This document shows, piece after piece, positions 1 to 8,562 of a stretch of DNA of 64,000 nucleotides. A model generated the notes under the pieces. It saw only the letters and a program-made list of their open reading frames with translations, was not told the DNA's origin and ran no database searches. Within the stretch, counting starts at the first letter, position 1; each line of letters opens with the position of its first letter. Source of the stretch: Ruminococcaceae bacterium UBA1036 (GTDB taxonomy: Bacteria > Bacillota > Clostridia > Oscillospirales > Acutalibacteraceae); NCBI GenBank assembly GCA_002316805.1, contig DCEF01000010.1, positions 124,001 to 188,000 of the forward strand. The letters run 5' to 3'. The position numbers were made by a program, and so were the translations under genes.

Positions 1-372
1 GACCGCGTAGAGCAGCAGCAACTTCTTGGCGTATGCCTTGACACATGCCATATTTTTGATGGCGGATATGACATTGTAAACCATCTTGATGATGTTATAG
101 ATGAGTTTGACCGTGTAATCGGGTTAAAGAGGCTGAAAGCAATACATCTTAACGACAGTATGAATTCGCTCGGCAGCCACAAAGACAGGCACCAAAAAAT
201 CGGGCAGGGTTATATAGGCCTTGACGCCATTGAAAGAATAATAAACCACCCAGCGCTGCGCGACCTGCCATTTTATCTTGAAACGCCGAATGACATATAT
301 GGCTATGCAAAAGAAATAGCGCTGCTCAAGAGTCTTTACCATGAAAATTCGGATGATATAGCGAAAAAATGA
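1..372 (+). CDS. nfo: Endonuclease IV, C-terminal part (gene enters from the left edge)
   Basis: Apurinic/apyrimidinic endonuclease of the base-excision repair pathway; a TIM-barrel enzyme with three metal ions that nicks DNA 5' of abasic sites. Only the last 123 codons are present, in frame from base 1. Family metal-site motifs are readable: LDTCHIFDGGYD near the left edge, HLNDS around base 145, and GSHKDRHQKIGQGYIG at about 170-217. The ETPND stretch near base 282 matches the conserved ETP of the last metal ligand. The stop TGA overlaps the start of the next gene (ATGA at 369-372), so two DNA repair genes are translationally coupled. The 5' part lies outside the window, so start and full length are unknown. 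Confidence 0.95.
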   Translation, partial: DRVEQQQLLGVCLDTCHIFDGGYDIVNHLDDVIDEFDRVIGLKRLKAIHLNDSMNSLGSHKDRHQKIGQGYIGLDAIERIINHPALRDLPFYLETPNDIYGYAKEIALLKSLYHENSDDIAKK

Positions 373-836
373 AAAATTCTCTCTCGGTAAAATCACCAAT
401 CGGCACTCTGACTATTGCAGAAGACGGGATCGGAATTACCGATATCTTCATGTCAGGTAAAATGCCAGACACAAACATGCAGACTAAAAGTACGCCGCTT
501 CTTTGTGAAGCGGCAGAACAGCTCTCTGAGTATTTCTTAGGCAAAAGGAAAACATTTACGCTGCCGCTGTCACTGCACGGCACTGAGTTTCAGCTTGCGG
601 TTTGGAAAACGCTGCGCGACATTCCTTACGGTGAGACAAAAAGTTACAAGCAGATAACAGCGCAACTCGGTCGGCCCAAAGCCTTCAGGGCTGTTGGAAT
701 GGCAAACAGGTGCAACCCAATACTGATAGTTGTTCCCTGCCATCGTGTCATCGGGTCAGGCGGCAGCCTTACAGGCTACCGCGCCGGCCTTGAAGCAAAA
801 CGTTTTCTTCTTGCGCTTGAGCAAAAATATAAGTGA
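369..836 (+). CDS. ogt: Methylated-DNA--protein-cysteine methyltransferase
   Basis: Suicide repair protein that moves the alkyl group from O6-alkylguanine (and O4-alkylthymine) to its own cysteine. The 155-residue protein has the usual two-part layout: an N-terminal domain beginning with SPIGTL and a C-terminal DNA-binding domain. The active-site PCHRVIG is present with Cys124, followed by the usual GYRAGLEAK segment. The ATG overlaps the nfo stop by four bases, which indicates one repair operon. Its end lies 15 bases from the stop of the convergent metallo-hydrolase gene, and I see no hairpin terminator between them. Confidence 0.94.
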   Translation: MKNSLSVKSPIGTLTIAEDGIGITDIFMSGKMPDTNMQTKSTPLLCEAAEQLSEYFLGKRKTFTLPLSLHGTEFQLAVWKTLRDIPYGETKSYKQITAQLGRPKAFRAVGMANRCNPILIVVPCHRVIGSGGSLTGYRAGLEAKRFLLALEQKYK

Positions 837-851
837 AGCCTCATGAGGGTT

Positions 852-2456
852 CTACCTGTCCCATTTATCACAGAGGGCAATTATCTGGTCGGCAAAGCGC
901 GCGAGGTCTTTGTTTGCACAGCCCTCGTTGTGCTGGATCACGCGCAGCAGGCGCTGCCCTGCAGAGAACAGGCGGCCAAAAGTGGAAGTGCCTTTGCCTG
1001 CGCCACGCATAGGATGAAGTTTTTCGGGTGCAATGCCTTCGTCGATTATCCTGTCAGCCGTAAGGTCTACCACTGCCTTAAAATTAGGGACGTATGAATG
1101 ATATCCACGCCGCGCAAGCTCTTCTGAAAATTCTTCTGCAGTGAGCTGCTCGCCATGTACAATGAAAATACGTTCCGGTTTATGCTGAAATGCACTCAGC
1201 CAGCGCAGAAGGCCGGTTCTGTCCGCATGTCCGGAAAGAGCTTTGAAGTTATAGATTTTAGCTGTGACAGCAATTCCTTCACCAAACAGCTTGACTTTTT
1301 TCACACCATCTATAAGCATACGCCCAAGCGTGCCCTCGGCCTGATAGCCCACAAACACGATTGAGCATTCCGGACGCCAAAGGTTATGCTTCAAGTGATG
1401 CCTAATCCGTCCGGCTTCACACATGCCGCTCGACGATATTATCACTTTTGGTGACATGTCATCATTAAGTGCGCGTGACTCCTCAACCGATTCACATGTG
1501 TGCAGGTTAGTGAAAAGCAGAGGATTGAAGCCATCTTTCATAACGCGAACCGTGTCATCATCGGCATACCCTACGAGATTGCCACTATAAACCTTCGTTG
1601 CCTCAGACGCCAAAGGGCTGTCTACATATACGGGGAAATCAGGCACACTTTTTACAATATGCTTTGCCTTCATTTCACGGATATAATAAAGCAGTTCCTG
1701 CGTGCGGCCTACGGCAAAGCTTGGTATAACTACGTTGCCCCCTGCGGCAAACGTATCGTCAAACACTTTTGCAAGTTGAGGTATATAGTTTGCAATCGGG
1801 TCATGTTCACGGTTGCCATATGTAGATTCCATCACAACATAGTCTGCTTCTGAAATATACTGCGGGTCACGTATAATCGGCTGATTAAGGTTGCCAATGT
1901 CGCCAGAAAAGACTATTTTTTTCGTCTCACCATTTTCAGTAACCCAGATTTCAATTGAAGCGGAACCAAGAAGATGGCCTGCATCCACCATCCTGAATTT
2001 TATACCTTCGCATAGCTGGACTGTTTCGCCATATTGGCACGGCACAAGATGGCCTGAAACTGCTTCAGCGTCTTCTATTGTATAAAGCGGTTCCCTTATA
2101 CCCTTTCCGGCACGGCGCCCTTTGCGGTTAGCTGCATCAGCATCCATCATCTGTATGTGCGCGCTGTCGCGCAGCATGATTGAAAGCAGGTCACAAGTCG
2201 CGCCTGTAGCATAAATCTTCCCTTCAAACCCGTTTTTCACAAGCAGCGGCAGGCGTCCGCTGTGGTCAATATGCGCATGCGTAACAAGAACATAATCTAC
2301 CTGCGAAGGGTAAAACGGTAATTTCCTGTTTTCTTCATCGCCAGCACCTTCGCCCTCATAGAGACCGCAGTCAACTAAAATTTTTTTACCACATGCCTCG
2401 AGGCAATGGCAGCTGCCTGTAACCACTTTATCGGCTCCGTAAAAAACAAGTTGCAT
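852..2456 (-). CDS. Beta-CASP metallo-beta-lactamase-fold hydrolase (RNase J/CPSF73-like)
   Basis: Predicted zinc-dependent nuclease of the metallo-beta-lactamase/beta-CASP group, related to CPSF-73 and archaeal/bacterial KH-less homologues rather than to RNase J itself. The N-terminal domain has the zinc motif HAHIDH at residues 60-65. A beta-CASP insert follows, and near residues 410-440 is a SGHAD segment followed by FIVHGE, the typical C-terminal RNA-specificity part. At 534 residues it is typical of the family. It starts at ATG 2456 after a good SD (AAAGGGG). It has its own extended -10 promoter, so it is separate from the leuS operon. Substrate is not evident; RNA is the family expectation. 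Confidence 0.88.
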   Translation of the reverse strand: MQLVFYGADKVVTGSCHCLEACGKKILVDCGLYEGEGAGDEENRKLPFYPSQVDYVLVTHAHIDHSGRLPLLVKNGFEGKIYATGATCDLLSIMLRDSAHIQMMDADAANRKGRRAGKGIREPLYTIEDAEAVSGHLVPCQYGETVQLCEGIKFRMVDAGHLLGSASIEIWVTENGETKKIVFSGDIGNLNQPIIRDPQYISEADYVVMESTYGNREHDPIANYIPQLAKVFDDTFAAGGNVVIPSFAVGRTQELLYYIREMKAKHIVKSVPDFPVYVDSPLASEATKVYSGNLVGYADDDTVRVMKDGFNPLLFTNLHTCESVEESRALNDDMSPKVIISSSGMCEAGRIRHHLKHNLWRPECSIVFVGYQAEGTLGRMLIDGVKKVKLFGEGIAVTAKIYNFKALSGHADRTGLLRWLSAFQHKPERIFIVHGEQLTAEEFSEELARRGYHSYVPNFKAVVDLTADRIIDEGIAPEKLHPMRGAGKGTSTFGRLFSAGQRLLRVIQHNEGCANKDLARFADQIIALCDKWDR

Positions 2457-2563
2457 TTTTTCCCCTTTCCCTGCAGAAACAGGAAAACTATAATTTAAAA
2501 ATACTTTCCCTGCCGGCGTGCAAAGCCGCGACCACAGGTTTAAAGATTAATTTTTATGGATTC

Positions 2564-2572
2564 ATTATAACA
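2564..2572 (-). promoter_or_regulatory. Extended -10 promoter for the beta-CASP hydrolase gene
   Basis: On the minus strand TGTTATAAT (2572 to 2564) is a perfect extended -10 element. No convincing -35 hexamer lies 17 bases upstream, which suits an extended -10 promoter. The leader to the ATG at 2456 is about 100 bases. Confidence 0.55.
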
Positions 2573-2579
2573 TATTTAC

Positions 2580-2655
2580 AAAAAAAAGCCCTATAAAATC
2601 TCATGGCACATTTATTTCAGCACAAAGGCCCTTCGCCATTGAAGGGCCTTTGTGC
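2580..2655 (-). terminator. Hairpin at the end of the leuS operon
   Basis: A perfect 15-bp stem (2620-2634 with 2641-2655, six-base loop) begins 24 bases after the leuS stop. On the minus strand it is not followed directly by a U run; a run of eight T residues appears about 27 bases further on (2588 to 2580). It may terminate leuS transcripts, stabilise the 3' end, or both. Confidence 0.6.
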
Positions 2656-2678
2656 ATTTTATATTTACAGAAAAAGAT

Positions 2679-5087
2679 TTACCTGACAACTAAATTGACA
2701 AGTTTACCAGGGACGTAAATTTCCTTTAAAATATTTTTCCCCGCTATGCCTGCCGCAATCTTCTCATTCGCTTTTGCGGCCTGCAGTACCTGTTCTTTAG
2801 AGATATCTGACGGCACGGTAATATGCGCACGAACTTTGCCATTCATCTGAATGGCAATCTCCACAGATGAATCTACACATTTGGATTCATCATACTTTGG
2901 CCAAGGCTGCTGGCATACCATACCTTTGCCAAGTTTCTGCACCGACCACACTTCTTCACATACATGCGGTGCAAAGAGGTTAAGCAGAAGGGTGAAAATA
3001 CGCAGCTCGCCCCGCGTCACGCTCCTAACGGCGGTTATGTCGTTAATAAGCGTCATAAGTGTTGCGATGGCTGTGTTGAACTTAAGGTTCTCGACGTCCT
3101 CACCAATTTTTTTAATAGCCTTGTTAAACGGAATTTCAAGCTTGCTGCGCACTTCTTCCCCATTGCAAAGGATATCCTGCAGGTTCCAGTAGCGCTCAAC
3201 AAAGCGGCGGCATCCTTTGATGCCATGCGTGCTCCACGGTGCGGCTTTTTCAAAATCGCCTATAAACATTTCATAAAGCCTCAGTGTGTCGGCACCATAT
3301 TCATTCACAATATCGTCAGGATTTACGACGTTGCCGCGGGATTTACTCATCTTTTCACCGTTTTCACCGAGTATCATCCCATGGCTTGTACGCTTTTTAT
3401 ACGGTTCAGGCGTCGGCACCTCGCCTATATCATAGAGAAATTTATACCAGAAACGGCTGTAAAGCAGATGTAGCGTCGTATGCTCCATGCCGCCATTGTA
3501 CCAGTCAACAGGCATCCAGTAGTTAAGTGCTTCTTTGCTTGCAAAACGCTCCTTATTGTGAGGATCCGTATAGCGCAGAAAATACCACGAAGAACCTGCC
3601 CACTGTGGCATGGTGTCAGTTTCACGCTTCGCAGGGCCACCGCATTGGGGGCATGTTGTATTTACCCAGTCCGTCATCTTTGCAAGAGGAGATTCGCCGT
3701 CATCTGTCAATTTATATGATTTCACATCCGGCAGGCGCAATGGTAACTGGGATTCTGGCACCGGCACATATCCGCACTTTGGGCACTTGACTATTGGGAT
3801 TGGTTCTCCCCAATAGCGCTGGCGTGAAAATACCCAGTCGCGCAGTTTGTAATTGACCTTTCTGCGCCCAATTTTCTTTTCTTCAAGATAATCCGCTATT
3901 TTCTTTTTTGCTTCATTAACAGTTAATCCGTTGAGAAAGCCGGAATTAACAAGTACGCCTGTTGCGCAGTCAGTAAACGCTTCCTTCTCAACATTTCCGC
4001 CTTTTACAACTTCAATTATCGGCAGGCCGAATTTCTTAGCGAAATCCCAGTCGCGCGTGTCGTGAGCAGGCACAGCCATAATAGCTCCAGTGCCATAAGA
4101 CATAAGGACATAATCGGAAATAAATATTGGGATTTTCTTGCCGTTTGCAGGATTTACAGCCATTACCCCGTCGATCCTCACGCCTGTTTTGTCTTTTACA
4201 AGCTCTGTGCGCTCAAAGTCTGATTTTCTCGCCGCTTTTTCCTGATAAGTGCGAATCTCGTCCATATTATGGATAAGGCTGGCCCACTTCTCGAGATAGG
4301 GATGCTCCGGCGAAAGCACCATATATGTCACGCCGAAAAGCGTATCAGGGCGTGTCGTATAAACAGTAAGCTTGTCGCCTGCCGTTGTGGTAAAATCAAT
4401 TTCGGCGCCAGTCGAGCGGCCTATCCAATTTCGCTCCTGTGCCTTTACGCGCTCCGGATAATCCACAAGGTTAAGGTCATCGATAAGCTTCTGTGCATAA
4501 TCCGTGATTTTCAGCATCCACTGTGATTTTACCTTGCGCACTACAGGGCTTCCACAACGCTCGCAGACACCGTTTACAACTTCTTCATTTGCAAGCACGC
4601 ATTTGCATGAGGTGCACCAGTTAACTGCCATCTTTTTCTTATATGCAAGGCCGTGTTTGAAAAGCTGAAGAAAAATCCACTGCGTCCATTTATAATATTC
4701 AGGGTCTGTAGTGTCAATTTCACGTGTCCAGTCAAACGAAAGGCCAAGAGACTTAAGCTGTTCTTTAAAGCGCGCAATATTCTTTTTAGTAACTATTGCG
4801 GGGTGAATATGATTCTTTATGGCATAGTTCTCACTCGGCAGCCCGAATGCATCCCAACCTATCGGATAAAGGACATTGTACCCCTGCATACGGCGTTTGC
4901 GTGCAATAATATCCATTGCCGTGTAAGAGCGCGGATGGCCAACATGAAGGCCCTGGCCTGACGGGTATGGAAATTCTATCAGAGCGTAATATTTCGGCTT
5001 CGAGTAATCGTCGGAAGCATGGAAAACGCCCGATTTTTCCCATTCTGCCTGCCACTTTTTTTCAATCTTTTTCGGATCGTATTTCAT
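2679..5087 (-). CDS. leuS: Leucyl-tRNA synthetase
   Basis: Class Ia aminoacyl-tRNA synthetase charging tRNA-Leu in the cytoplasm, with an editing domain for mischarged norvaline or isoleucine. The 802-residue length is normal. The HIGH motif appears as HVGH at residues 48-51, followed by the family segment PIGWDAFGLPSENYAIK. CxxC pairs of the zinc domains are visible (CTSCKC and CERCG; CPKCGY and CPQCGG). The CP1 editing domain is recognisable by TTRPDTLFG, and KMSKS occurs in GEKMSKSRGN. Start ATG 5087 follows a GGGGCG SD. It is the last gene of the yhbY-nadD-yqeK-rsfS-leuS run, 47 bases after rsfS, with no room for a T-box leader. Confidence 0.97.
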   Translation of the reverse strand: MKYDPKKIEKKWQAEWEKSGVFHASDDYSKPKYYALIEFPYPSGQGLHVGHPRSYTAMDIIARKRRMQGYNVLYPIGWDAFGLPSENYAIKNHIHPAIVTKKNIARFKEQLKSLGLSFDWTREIDTTDPEYYKWTQWIFLQLFKHGLAYKKKMAVNWCTSCKCVLANEEVVNGVCERCGSPVVRKVKSQWMLKITDYAQKLIDDLNLVDYPERVKAQERNWIGRSTGAEIDFTTTAGDKLTVYTTRPDTLFGVTYMVLSPEHPYLEKWASLIHNMDEIRTYQEKAARKSDFERTELVKDKTGVRIDGVMAVNPANGKKIPIFISDYVLMSYGTGAIMAVPAHDTRDWDFAKKFGLPIIEVVKGGNVEKEAFTDCATGVLVNSGFLNGLTVNEAKKKIADYLEEKKIGRRKVNYKLRDWVFSRQRYWGEPIPIVKCPKCGYVPVPESQLPLRLPDVKSYKLTDDGESPLAKMTDWVNTTCPQCGGPAKRETDTMPQWAGSSWYFLRYTDPHNKERFASKEALNYWMPVDWYNGGMEHTTLHLLYSRFWYKFLYDIGEVPTPEPYKKRTSHGMILGENGEKMSKSRGNVVNPDDIVNEYGADTLRLYEMFIGDFEKAAPWSTHGIKGCRRFVERYWNLQDILCNGEEVRSKLEIPFNKAIKKIGEDVENLKFNTAIATLMTLINDITAVRSVTRGELRIFTLLLNLFAPHVCEEVWSVQKLGKGMVCQQPWPKYDESKCVDSSVEIAIQMNGKVRAHITVPSDISKEQVLQAAKANEKIAAGIAGKNILKEIYVPGKLVNLVVR

Positions 5088-5134
5088 TTTATTCGCCCCT
5101 GTATATTTAAATATGGAAAAAGCTGATTTTTAAA

Positions 5135-5494
5135 TTATGGCTTAAGCAAACCAGAAACATCAACCATTTTGCCGTCGCGCCACAGCCTGTCGAGGTTGTA
5201 GTAGCTCCGTGAGGCCTCGGTAAACACATGCACAACAACACTGCCATAGTCAAGAAGGATCCATGAGTTTGAGCCATAGCCTTCTTTATGAAGAGGCGCT
5301 GTACCATCTTTTTCCTTAAGCCTAAATTCAACTTCATCGGCAAGCGCTTTTACATGCGTACTCCCTGTGCCTGTTGCAATTACAAAATAATCCGCCAGAG
5401 TTGAAATATCACTGATTTTAATCAGCTTCAGGTTTTCGGCTTTCTTGGAATCAAGAATTTGCACCGCAGACTCAGCAAGCTCAAGTGGTGACAT
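5135..5494 (-). CDS. rsfS: Ribosomal silencing factor RsfS
   Basis: Binds ribosomal protein uL14 and blocks joining of the subunits when nutrients run low. The protein has the DUF143 fold signature: ADYFVIATG near residue 35 and the WILLDYG-VVVHVF stretch in the second half. I set the start at ATG 5494 (119 residues): the SD GAAGG (5508 to 5504) lies nine bases upstream. The in-frame TTG triplets at 5503-5497 sit immediately against the SD and cannot be used well. It lies between yqeK and leuS as in many Firmicutes; the LytR-type gene sometimes found beside yqeK is absent. Confidence 0.94.
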   Translation of the reverse strand: MSPLELAESAVQILDSKKAENLKLIKISDISTLADYFVIATGTGSTHVKALADEVEFRLKEKDGTAPLHKEGYGSNSWILLDYGSVVVHVFTEASRSYYNLDRLWRDGKMVDVSGLLKP

Positions 5495-5520
5495 CAACAA
5501 CAACCTTCTTTACGAAATTT

Positions 5521-6093
5521 TTATCTTGCGCCATATGCAAGCGCCGTTTGGTTATAAGCGGCTATAGTATCCGGATGTATTGGCTTCATCTCGCCGGCAA
5601 GGTCAGCAATTGTGTAGGCAAATCCTTCCATCATTGCTTTTTCGAGGCTTATATTGGCCGCCTTACGCAGGTTTTCAACACCCGGATAATCACGGTCTTC
5701 GGAAATGAAATCAGCAATAAACAGAATCTTGTCCATCAAAGTCATGTCTTTCCTGCCCGTAGTATGGTAACGCACAGCATCAAGAATTTCCTGGTCATTT
5801 ATGTGCAGTTCAGCTTTAATGTAAGCTGCACCGAGCATTGCGTGCCAAAGTTTTTGCGCCGAGCGCTCAACATCAGTAAGCTTAATGCCATAGTGTTCCA
5901 TTTTTTCAAGTTGCTGCTCGGGAGGCAGGTCTTTCATAATGTCATGCAGTATCCCTGCCGTCTCTGCCTTTTGCGGGTCTGCTCCATATTTAAGCGCAAG
6001 GCGTTTCGCTGCCTGTGAAACACAGATGGAATGATGATATCTTTTTTTACTTAAAAACGGTTTGATTATTGCTTTATACCCTTCAATATCCAT
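5521..6093 (-). CDS. yqeK: HD-domain hydrolase YqeK (symmetrical Ap4A hydrolase family)
   Basis: Members of this family hydrolyse diadenosine tetraphosphate to two ADP. The HD-fold metal residues are visible: HH near residues 20-21, HD within GILHDIMKDLP, a later H in KLWHAMLGA, and the distal D in ILFIADFISEDR. I place the start at ATG 6093 (190 residues): GGAG (6106 to 6103) lies eight to nine bases upstream. The GTG at 6102, which overlaps the nadD stop, directly abuts the SD. It is coupled to nadD upstream and precedes rsfS by 26 bases. Function is inferred from the family. Confidence 0.9.
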   Translation of the reverse strand: MDIEGYKAIIKPFLSKKRYHHSICVSQAAKRLALKYGADPQKAETAGILHDIMKDLPPEQQLEKMEHYGIKLTDVERSAQKLWHAMLGAAYIKAELHINDQEILDAVRYHTTGRKDMTLMDKILFIADFISEDRDYPGVENLRKAANISLEKAMMEGFAYTIADLAGEMKPIHPDTIAAYNQTALAYGAR

Positions 6094-6098
6094 GATAT

Positions 6099-6701
6099 TC
6101 ACTCCATATACAATCGGTTTTCAAGTATATAACGTTCAACCTTTTTAGGCACAAGTGATGAGATGTTTCTTCCGGCTTTTACAGCTTCACGCACCATTGT
6201 TGAAGAAACAGGCAGGTACGAAATATCCTCAATAAAGGTTTTCGCTCCCTCTTCCGCAAGATGGGAAGCGTAACTTTTAAGCCTGCTGCGCTTGGAAGAG
6301 CTGCGTGGGGCAGCGCATACAGCAGCGAGGCGAAATATTGCCTGAGGATCGTGCCACTGCTCAAGGGTAAGGAACATGTCTTCCCCCATCAGCAGAAAAA
6401 GTTCCGCATCGGGGTAAATCAGCTTAAGCTGCTCCAGCGTTTCAGACGTATAACTCGCCCCGCCCCGCCGTATCTCAATGTCGCTTACCTGAAAAATACG
6501 ATTTTCTTGTGCTGCCATGCGGCACATTTCAAGGCGTTTAGCAGCAGGCACAAGATCCGGCGCTTGCTTATGAGGAGGTATATTAGCCGGTATAAAAATG
6601 ACTTTGTCAGCTTTTAAGCGCTTTGCAAATTCTTCTGCAATATGAAGATGGCCATTATGGATTGGATTGAACGTGCCGCCAAACACTGCTATTTTCTGCA
6701 T
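6099..6701 (-). CDS. nadD: Nicotinate-nucleotide adenylyltransferase
   Basis: Adenylates nicotinate mononucleotide to deamido-NAD, the central step of NAD synthesis. The N-terminal nucleotidyltransferase motif GGTFNPIHNGHL starts at residue 8. The second signature, in SSTMVREAVKAG near residue 170, matches the ISSTxIR motif. At 200 residues the length is normal. Start ATG 6701 has a GGTGG SD. It follows yhbY by 35 bases and overlaps the region where yqeK begins, as in the usual Firmicute order. Confidence 0.96.
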   Translation of the reverse strand: MQKIAVFGGTFNPIHNGHLHIAEEFAKRLKADKVIFIPANIPPHKQAPDLVPAAKRLEMCRMAAQENRIFQVSDIEIRRGGASYTSETLEQLKLIYPDAELFLLMGEDMFLTLEQWHDPQAIFRLAAVCAAPRSSSKRSRLKSYASHLAEEGAKTFIEDISYLPVSSTMVREAVKAGRNISSLVPKKVERYILENRLYME

Positions 6702-6736
6702 ATTTCCACCGTAGTTTAGGTATTGTTTTTATCATA

Positions 6737-7042
6737 TTACTTTTTTCGCCGTTTGGGAAGTATAATTTTTGGATTTTTTTCATTTTCCCGGTATAAAATG
6801 AACTTTGAGCCTATGACCTGGACTGTCTCGGCCGATGTTTCGGTAGAAATGCGCTCTGATGCTTCAGATGACGTTACAGGCGAAGTCTCAAGCACCCGCC
6901 CTTTAATAAGCTCGCGTGCTTTAAGGGCGTCATTTGCCTGCCGGACTATTTCAGGGTTTAAGCCACTTTTTCCCACTGTGAGAATTGTTTCAAGCCCGTT
7001 TGCAAGAGAGCGCAGGTAAGCGCGTTGTTTACTGTTCAGCAT
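6737..7042 (-). CDS. yhbY: YhbY family RNA-binding protein (CRM domain)
   Basis: Small RNA-binding protein of the CRM/YhbY family, which associates with pre-50S ribosomal particles. The first two thirds carry the family sequence: LNSKQRAYLRSLAN at the start, the LTVGKSGL element near residue 21, and IVRQANDALKARELIKGRV. The C-terminal tail is basic and rich in lysine. At 101 residues it is about full length. Its start (ATG 7042) overlaps the end of rdgB by 14 bases, which suggests coupled translation. Confidence 0.92.
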   Translation of the reverse strand: MLNSKQRAYLRSLANGLETILTVGKSGLNPEIVRQANDALKARELIKGRVLETSPVTSSEASERISTETSAETVQVIGSKFILYRENEKNPKIILPKRRKK

Positions 7043-7622
7043 AAATTGCTCCTTTGTATTTTTTTAGTTTTTCAGCAAAAATTCTGAGTGCTTTTCCGCG
7101 GTGGCTGATTTTATCTTTTTCTTCCCCTGAAATTTCTGCGAATGTACTGTCGCCAACGAGGAAAACCGGATCATAGCCAAATCCGTCACTTCCGCGCGGC
7201 TTGAATGCAATTTTTCCCCTGCATTCCCCCTGCGCCGTTATTTTATCCCCGTTCGGAAAAACGCAGCATATTGAGCATACAAATTTTGCCGTACGCGAAT
7301 TTGCCGGCACATTTTTAAGGTTTTGCAGGAGCTTATTTATGCGGTCTTCATCTGTAGCGCCATCACCGGCATAACGCGCTGAGTAAACGCCCGGCGCACC
7401 ACCGAGGGCATCAACCGAAAGGCCGGAATCATCAGCAACAGCCGCCATGCCCGTTGCCCTGCACGCGGATGTGGCTTTGATGTACGCGTTTTCGGCAAAC
7501 GTTTTCCCTGTTTCATCAACTTCCGGAAGTTTTGCTGCAGAAACTTTTACATCAAGCGGTGCAAGGATACGCTGAAACTCACTGACTTTGTTCTTGTTGT
7601 GCGTTGCGATTATCAGTTCCAT
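7029..7622 (-). CDS. rdgB: XTP/dITP diphosphatase (Ham1/RdgB family)
   Basis: House-cleaning enzyme that hydrolyses dITP, ITP and XTP to the monophosphates so that they do not enter DNA or RNA. Family motifs are clear: ATHNKNKVSEF at the N-terminus, the central ADDSGLSVDALGGAPGVYSAR, and GSDGFGYDPVF followed by SHRGKAL. The 197 residues are the normal length. It starts at ATG 7622 after GGAGTG, three bases downstream of the ftsY stop, and overlaps yhbY. Confidence 0.95.
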   Translation of the reverse strand: MELIIATHNKNKVSEFQRILAPLDVKVSAAKLPEVDETGKTFAENAYIKATSACRATGMAAVADDSGLSVDALGGAPGVYSARYAGDGATDEDRINKLLQNLKNVPANSRTAKFVCSICCVFPNGDKITAQGECRGKIAFKPRGSDGFGYDPVFLVGDSTFAEISGEEKDKISHRGKALRIFAEKLKKYKGAIYAEQ

Positions 7623-7625
7623 ATT

Positions 7626-8540
7626 TCACTCCTGCTTTGTAAAAAGCGCTTCGGCAAACTCATCGGCATTAAATGGCTGCAGGTCGTCCACCTGTTCGCC
7701 CACGCCAATAAATTTTACAGGAATTCCAAGCTCTTCGCGCACAGCGAGTATAACTCCGCCGCGCGGCGTGCCGTCGAGTTTTGTGAGCACAATGCCTGTA
7801 ACGTCAGCAACATTTTTAAATTCACGTGCCTGGTTTACGGCATTCTGACCCGTCGTCGCATCAAGTACCAGAAGGACTTCACGCGCACAGTCCGGTGCTT
7901 CGCGCTCAATTACACGGTTCATCTTTGCAAGCTCCTGCATAAGGTTTTTCTTGTTGTGCAGCCTTCCGGCTGTGTCGCAGATTACAACGTCAGCACCTCT
8001 TGCTTTTGCCGCCGCAATTGAATCAAACACAACCGAAGCGGGGTCGCTCCCCTGAGGCTGGCTTACTATTTCTGCGCCTGCGCGCTTTGCCCAGACGTCG
8101 AGCTGCTCCACCGCCGCAGCGCGGAAAGTATCCGCTGCGCCGAGAATTACTTTCTTGCCCTGCCTTGTGAGCATTGCTGCGATTTTCCCTATCGTTGTCG
8201 TTTTCCCTACGCCGTTCACTCCGATTACGAGTATCACCGAAGGCTTAGTGCTAAGGTTAAGTTCTTCGCCACCGCGCAGCATATCGGCTATGATTTTTTT
8301 CAGCATATCTTCAATTTTTGCCGGATCTTTTACGCCTTGTTCTTTAACCTGTTTACGGAGTTCGGAGCATATACGCTCCGACGTTGCTACTCCCACGTCG
8401 CCCATAACGAGCAGCTCTTCAAGCTGCTCGAAAAGTTCTTCGTCAATTTTTGTAAAGGAATGCAGCATCGATGTAACCGACGCGCTCATGCTCTCCCGCG
8501 TTTTTTTCAGGCCGGCCTTTATTTTTGCAAACAGTCCCAT
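7626..8540 (-). CDS. ftsY: Signal recognition particle receptor FtsY
   Basis: SRP receptor GTPase that delivers ribosome-nascent-chain complexes to the Sec translocon. The protein contains only a short N-terminal lead and the NG domain (304 residues), as in most Firmicutes. The G motifs are present: GVNGVGKTTTIGKIA (G1), DTAGRLHNK (G3) and TKLDGTPRGGV (G4), plus DTFRAAAVEQL in the insertion box. Start ATG 8540 has an AGGGG SD. It lies just downstream of smc, the standard Firmicute order. Confidence 0.96.
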   Translation of the reverse strand: MGLFAKIKAGLKKTRESMSASVTSMLHSFTKIDEELFEQLEELLVMGDVGVATSERICSELRKQVKEQGVKDPAKIEDMLKKIIADMLRGGEELNLSTKPSVILVIGVNGVGKTTTIGKIAAMLTRQGKKVILGAADTFRAAAVEQLDVWAKRAGAEIVSQPQGSDPASVVFDSIAAAKARGADVVICDTAGRLHNKKNLMQELAKMNRVIEREAPDCAREVLLVLDATTGQNAVNQAREFKNVADVTGIVLTKLDGTPRGGVILAVREELGIPVKFIGVGEQVDDLQPFNADEFAEALFTKQE

Positions 8541-8562
8541 GCGGCTTTTTCCCCTTTCGGAT

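Noticed and set aside
2851..4961. Several long reading frames on the plus strand opposite leuS
   Set aside because: They are antisense shadows of a confidently identified gene, lack SD sites and show no recognisable domains.
5088..5134. A leucine T-box ahead of leuS
   Set aside because: leuS follows rsfS by 47 bases inside an operon; there is no space for a T-box.
5485..6018. A 177-codon plus-strand frame opposite yqeK
   Set aside because: It lies antisense to a conserved gene in a conserved operon and has no ribosome site or family features.
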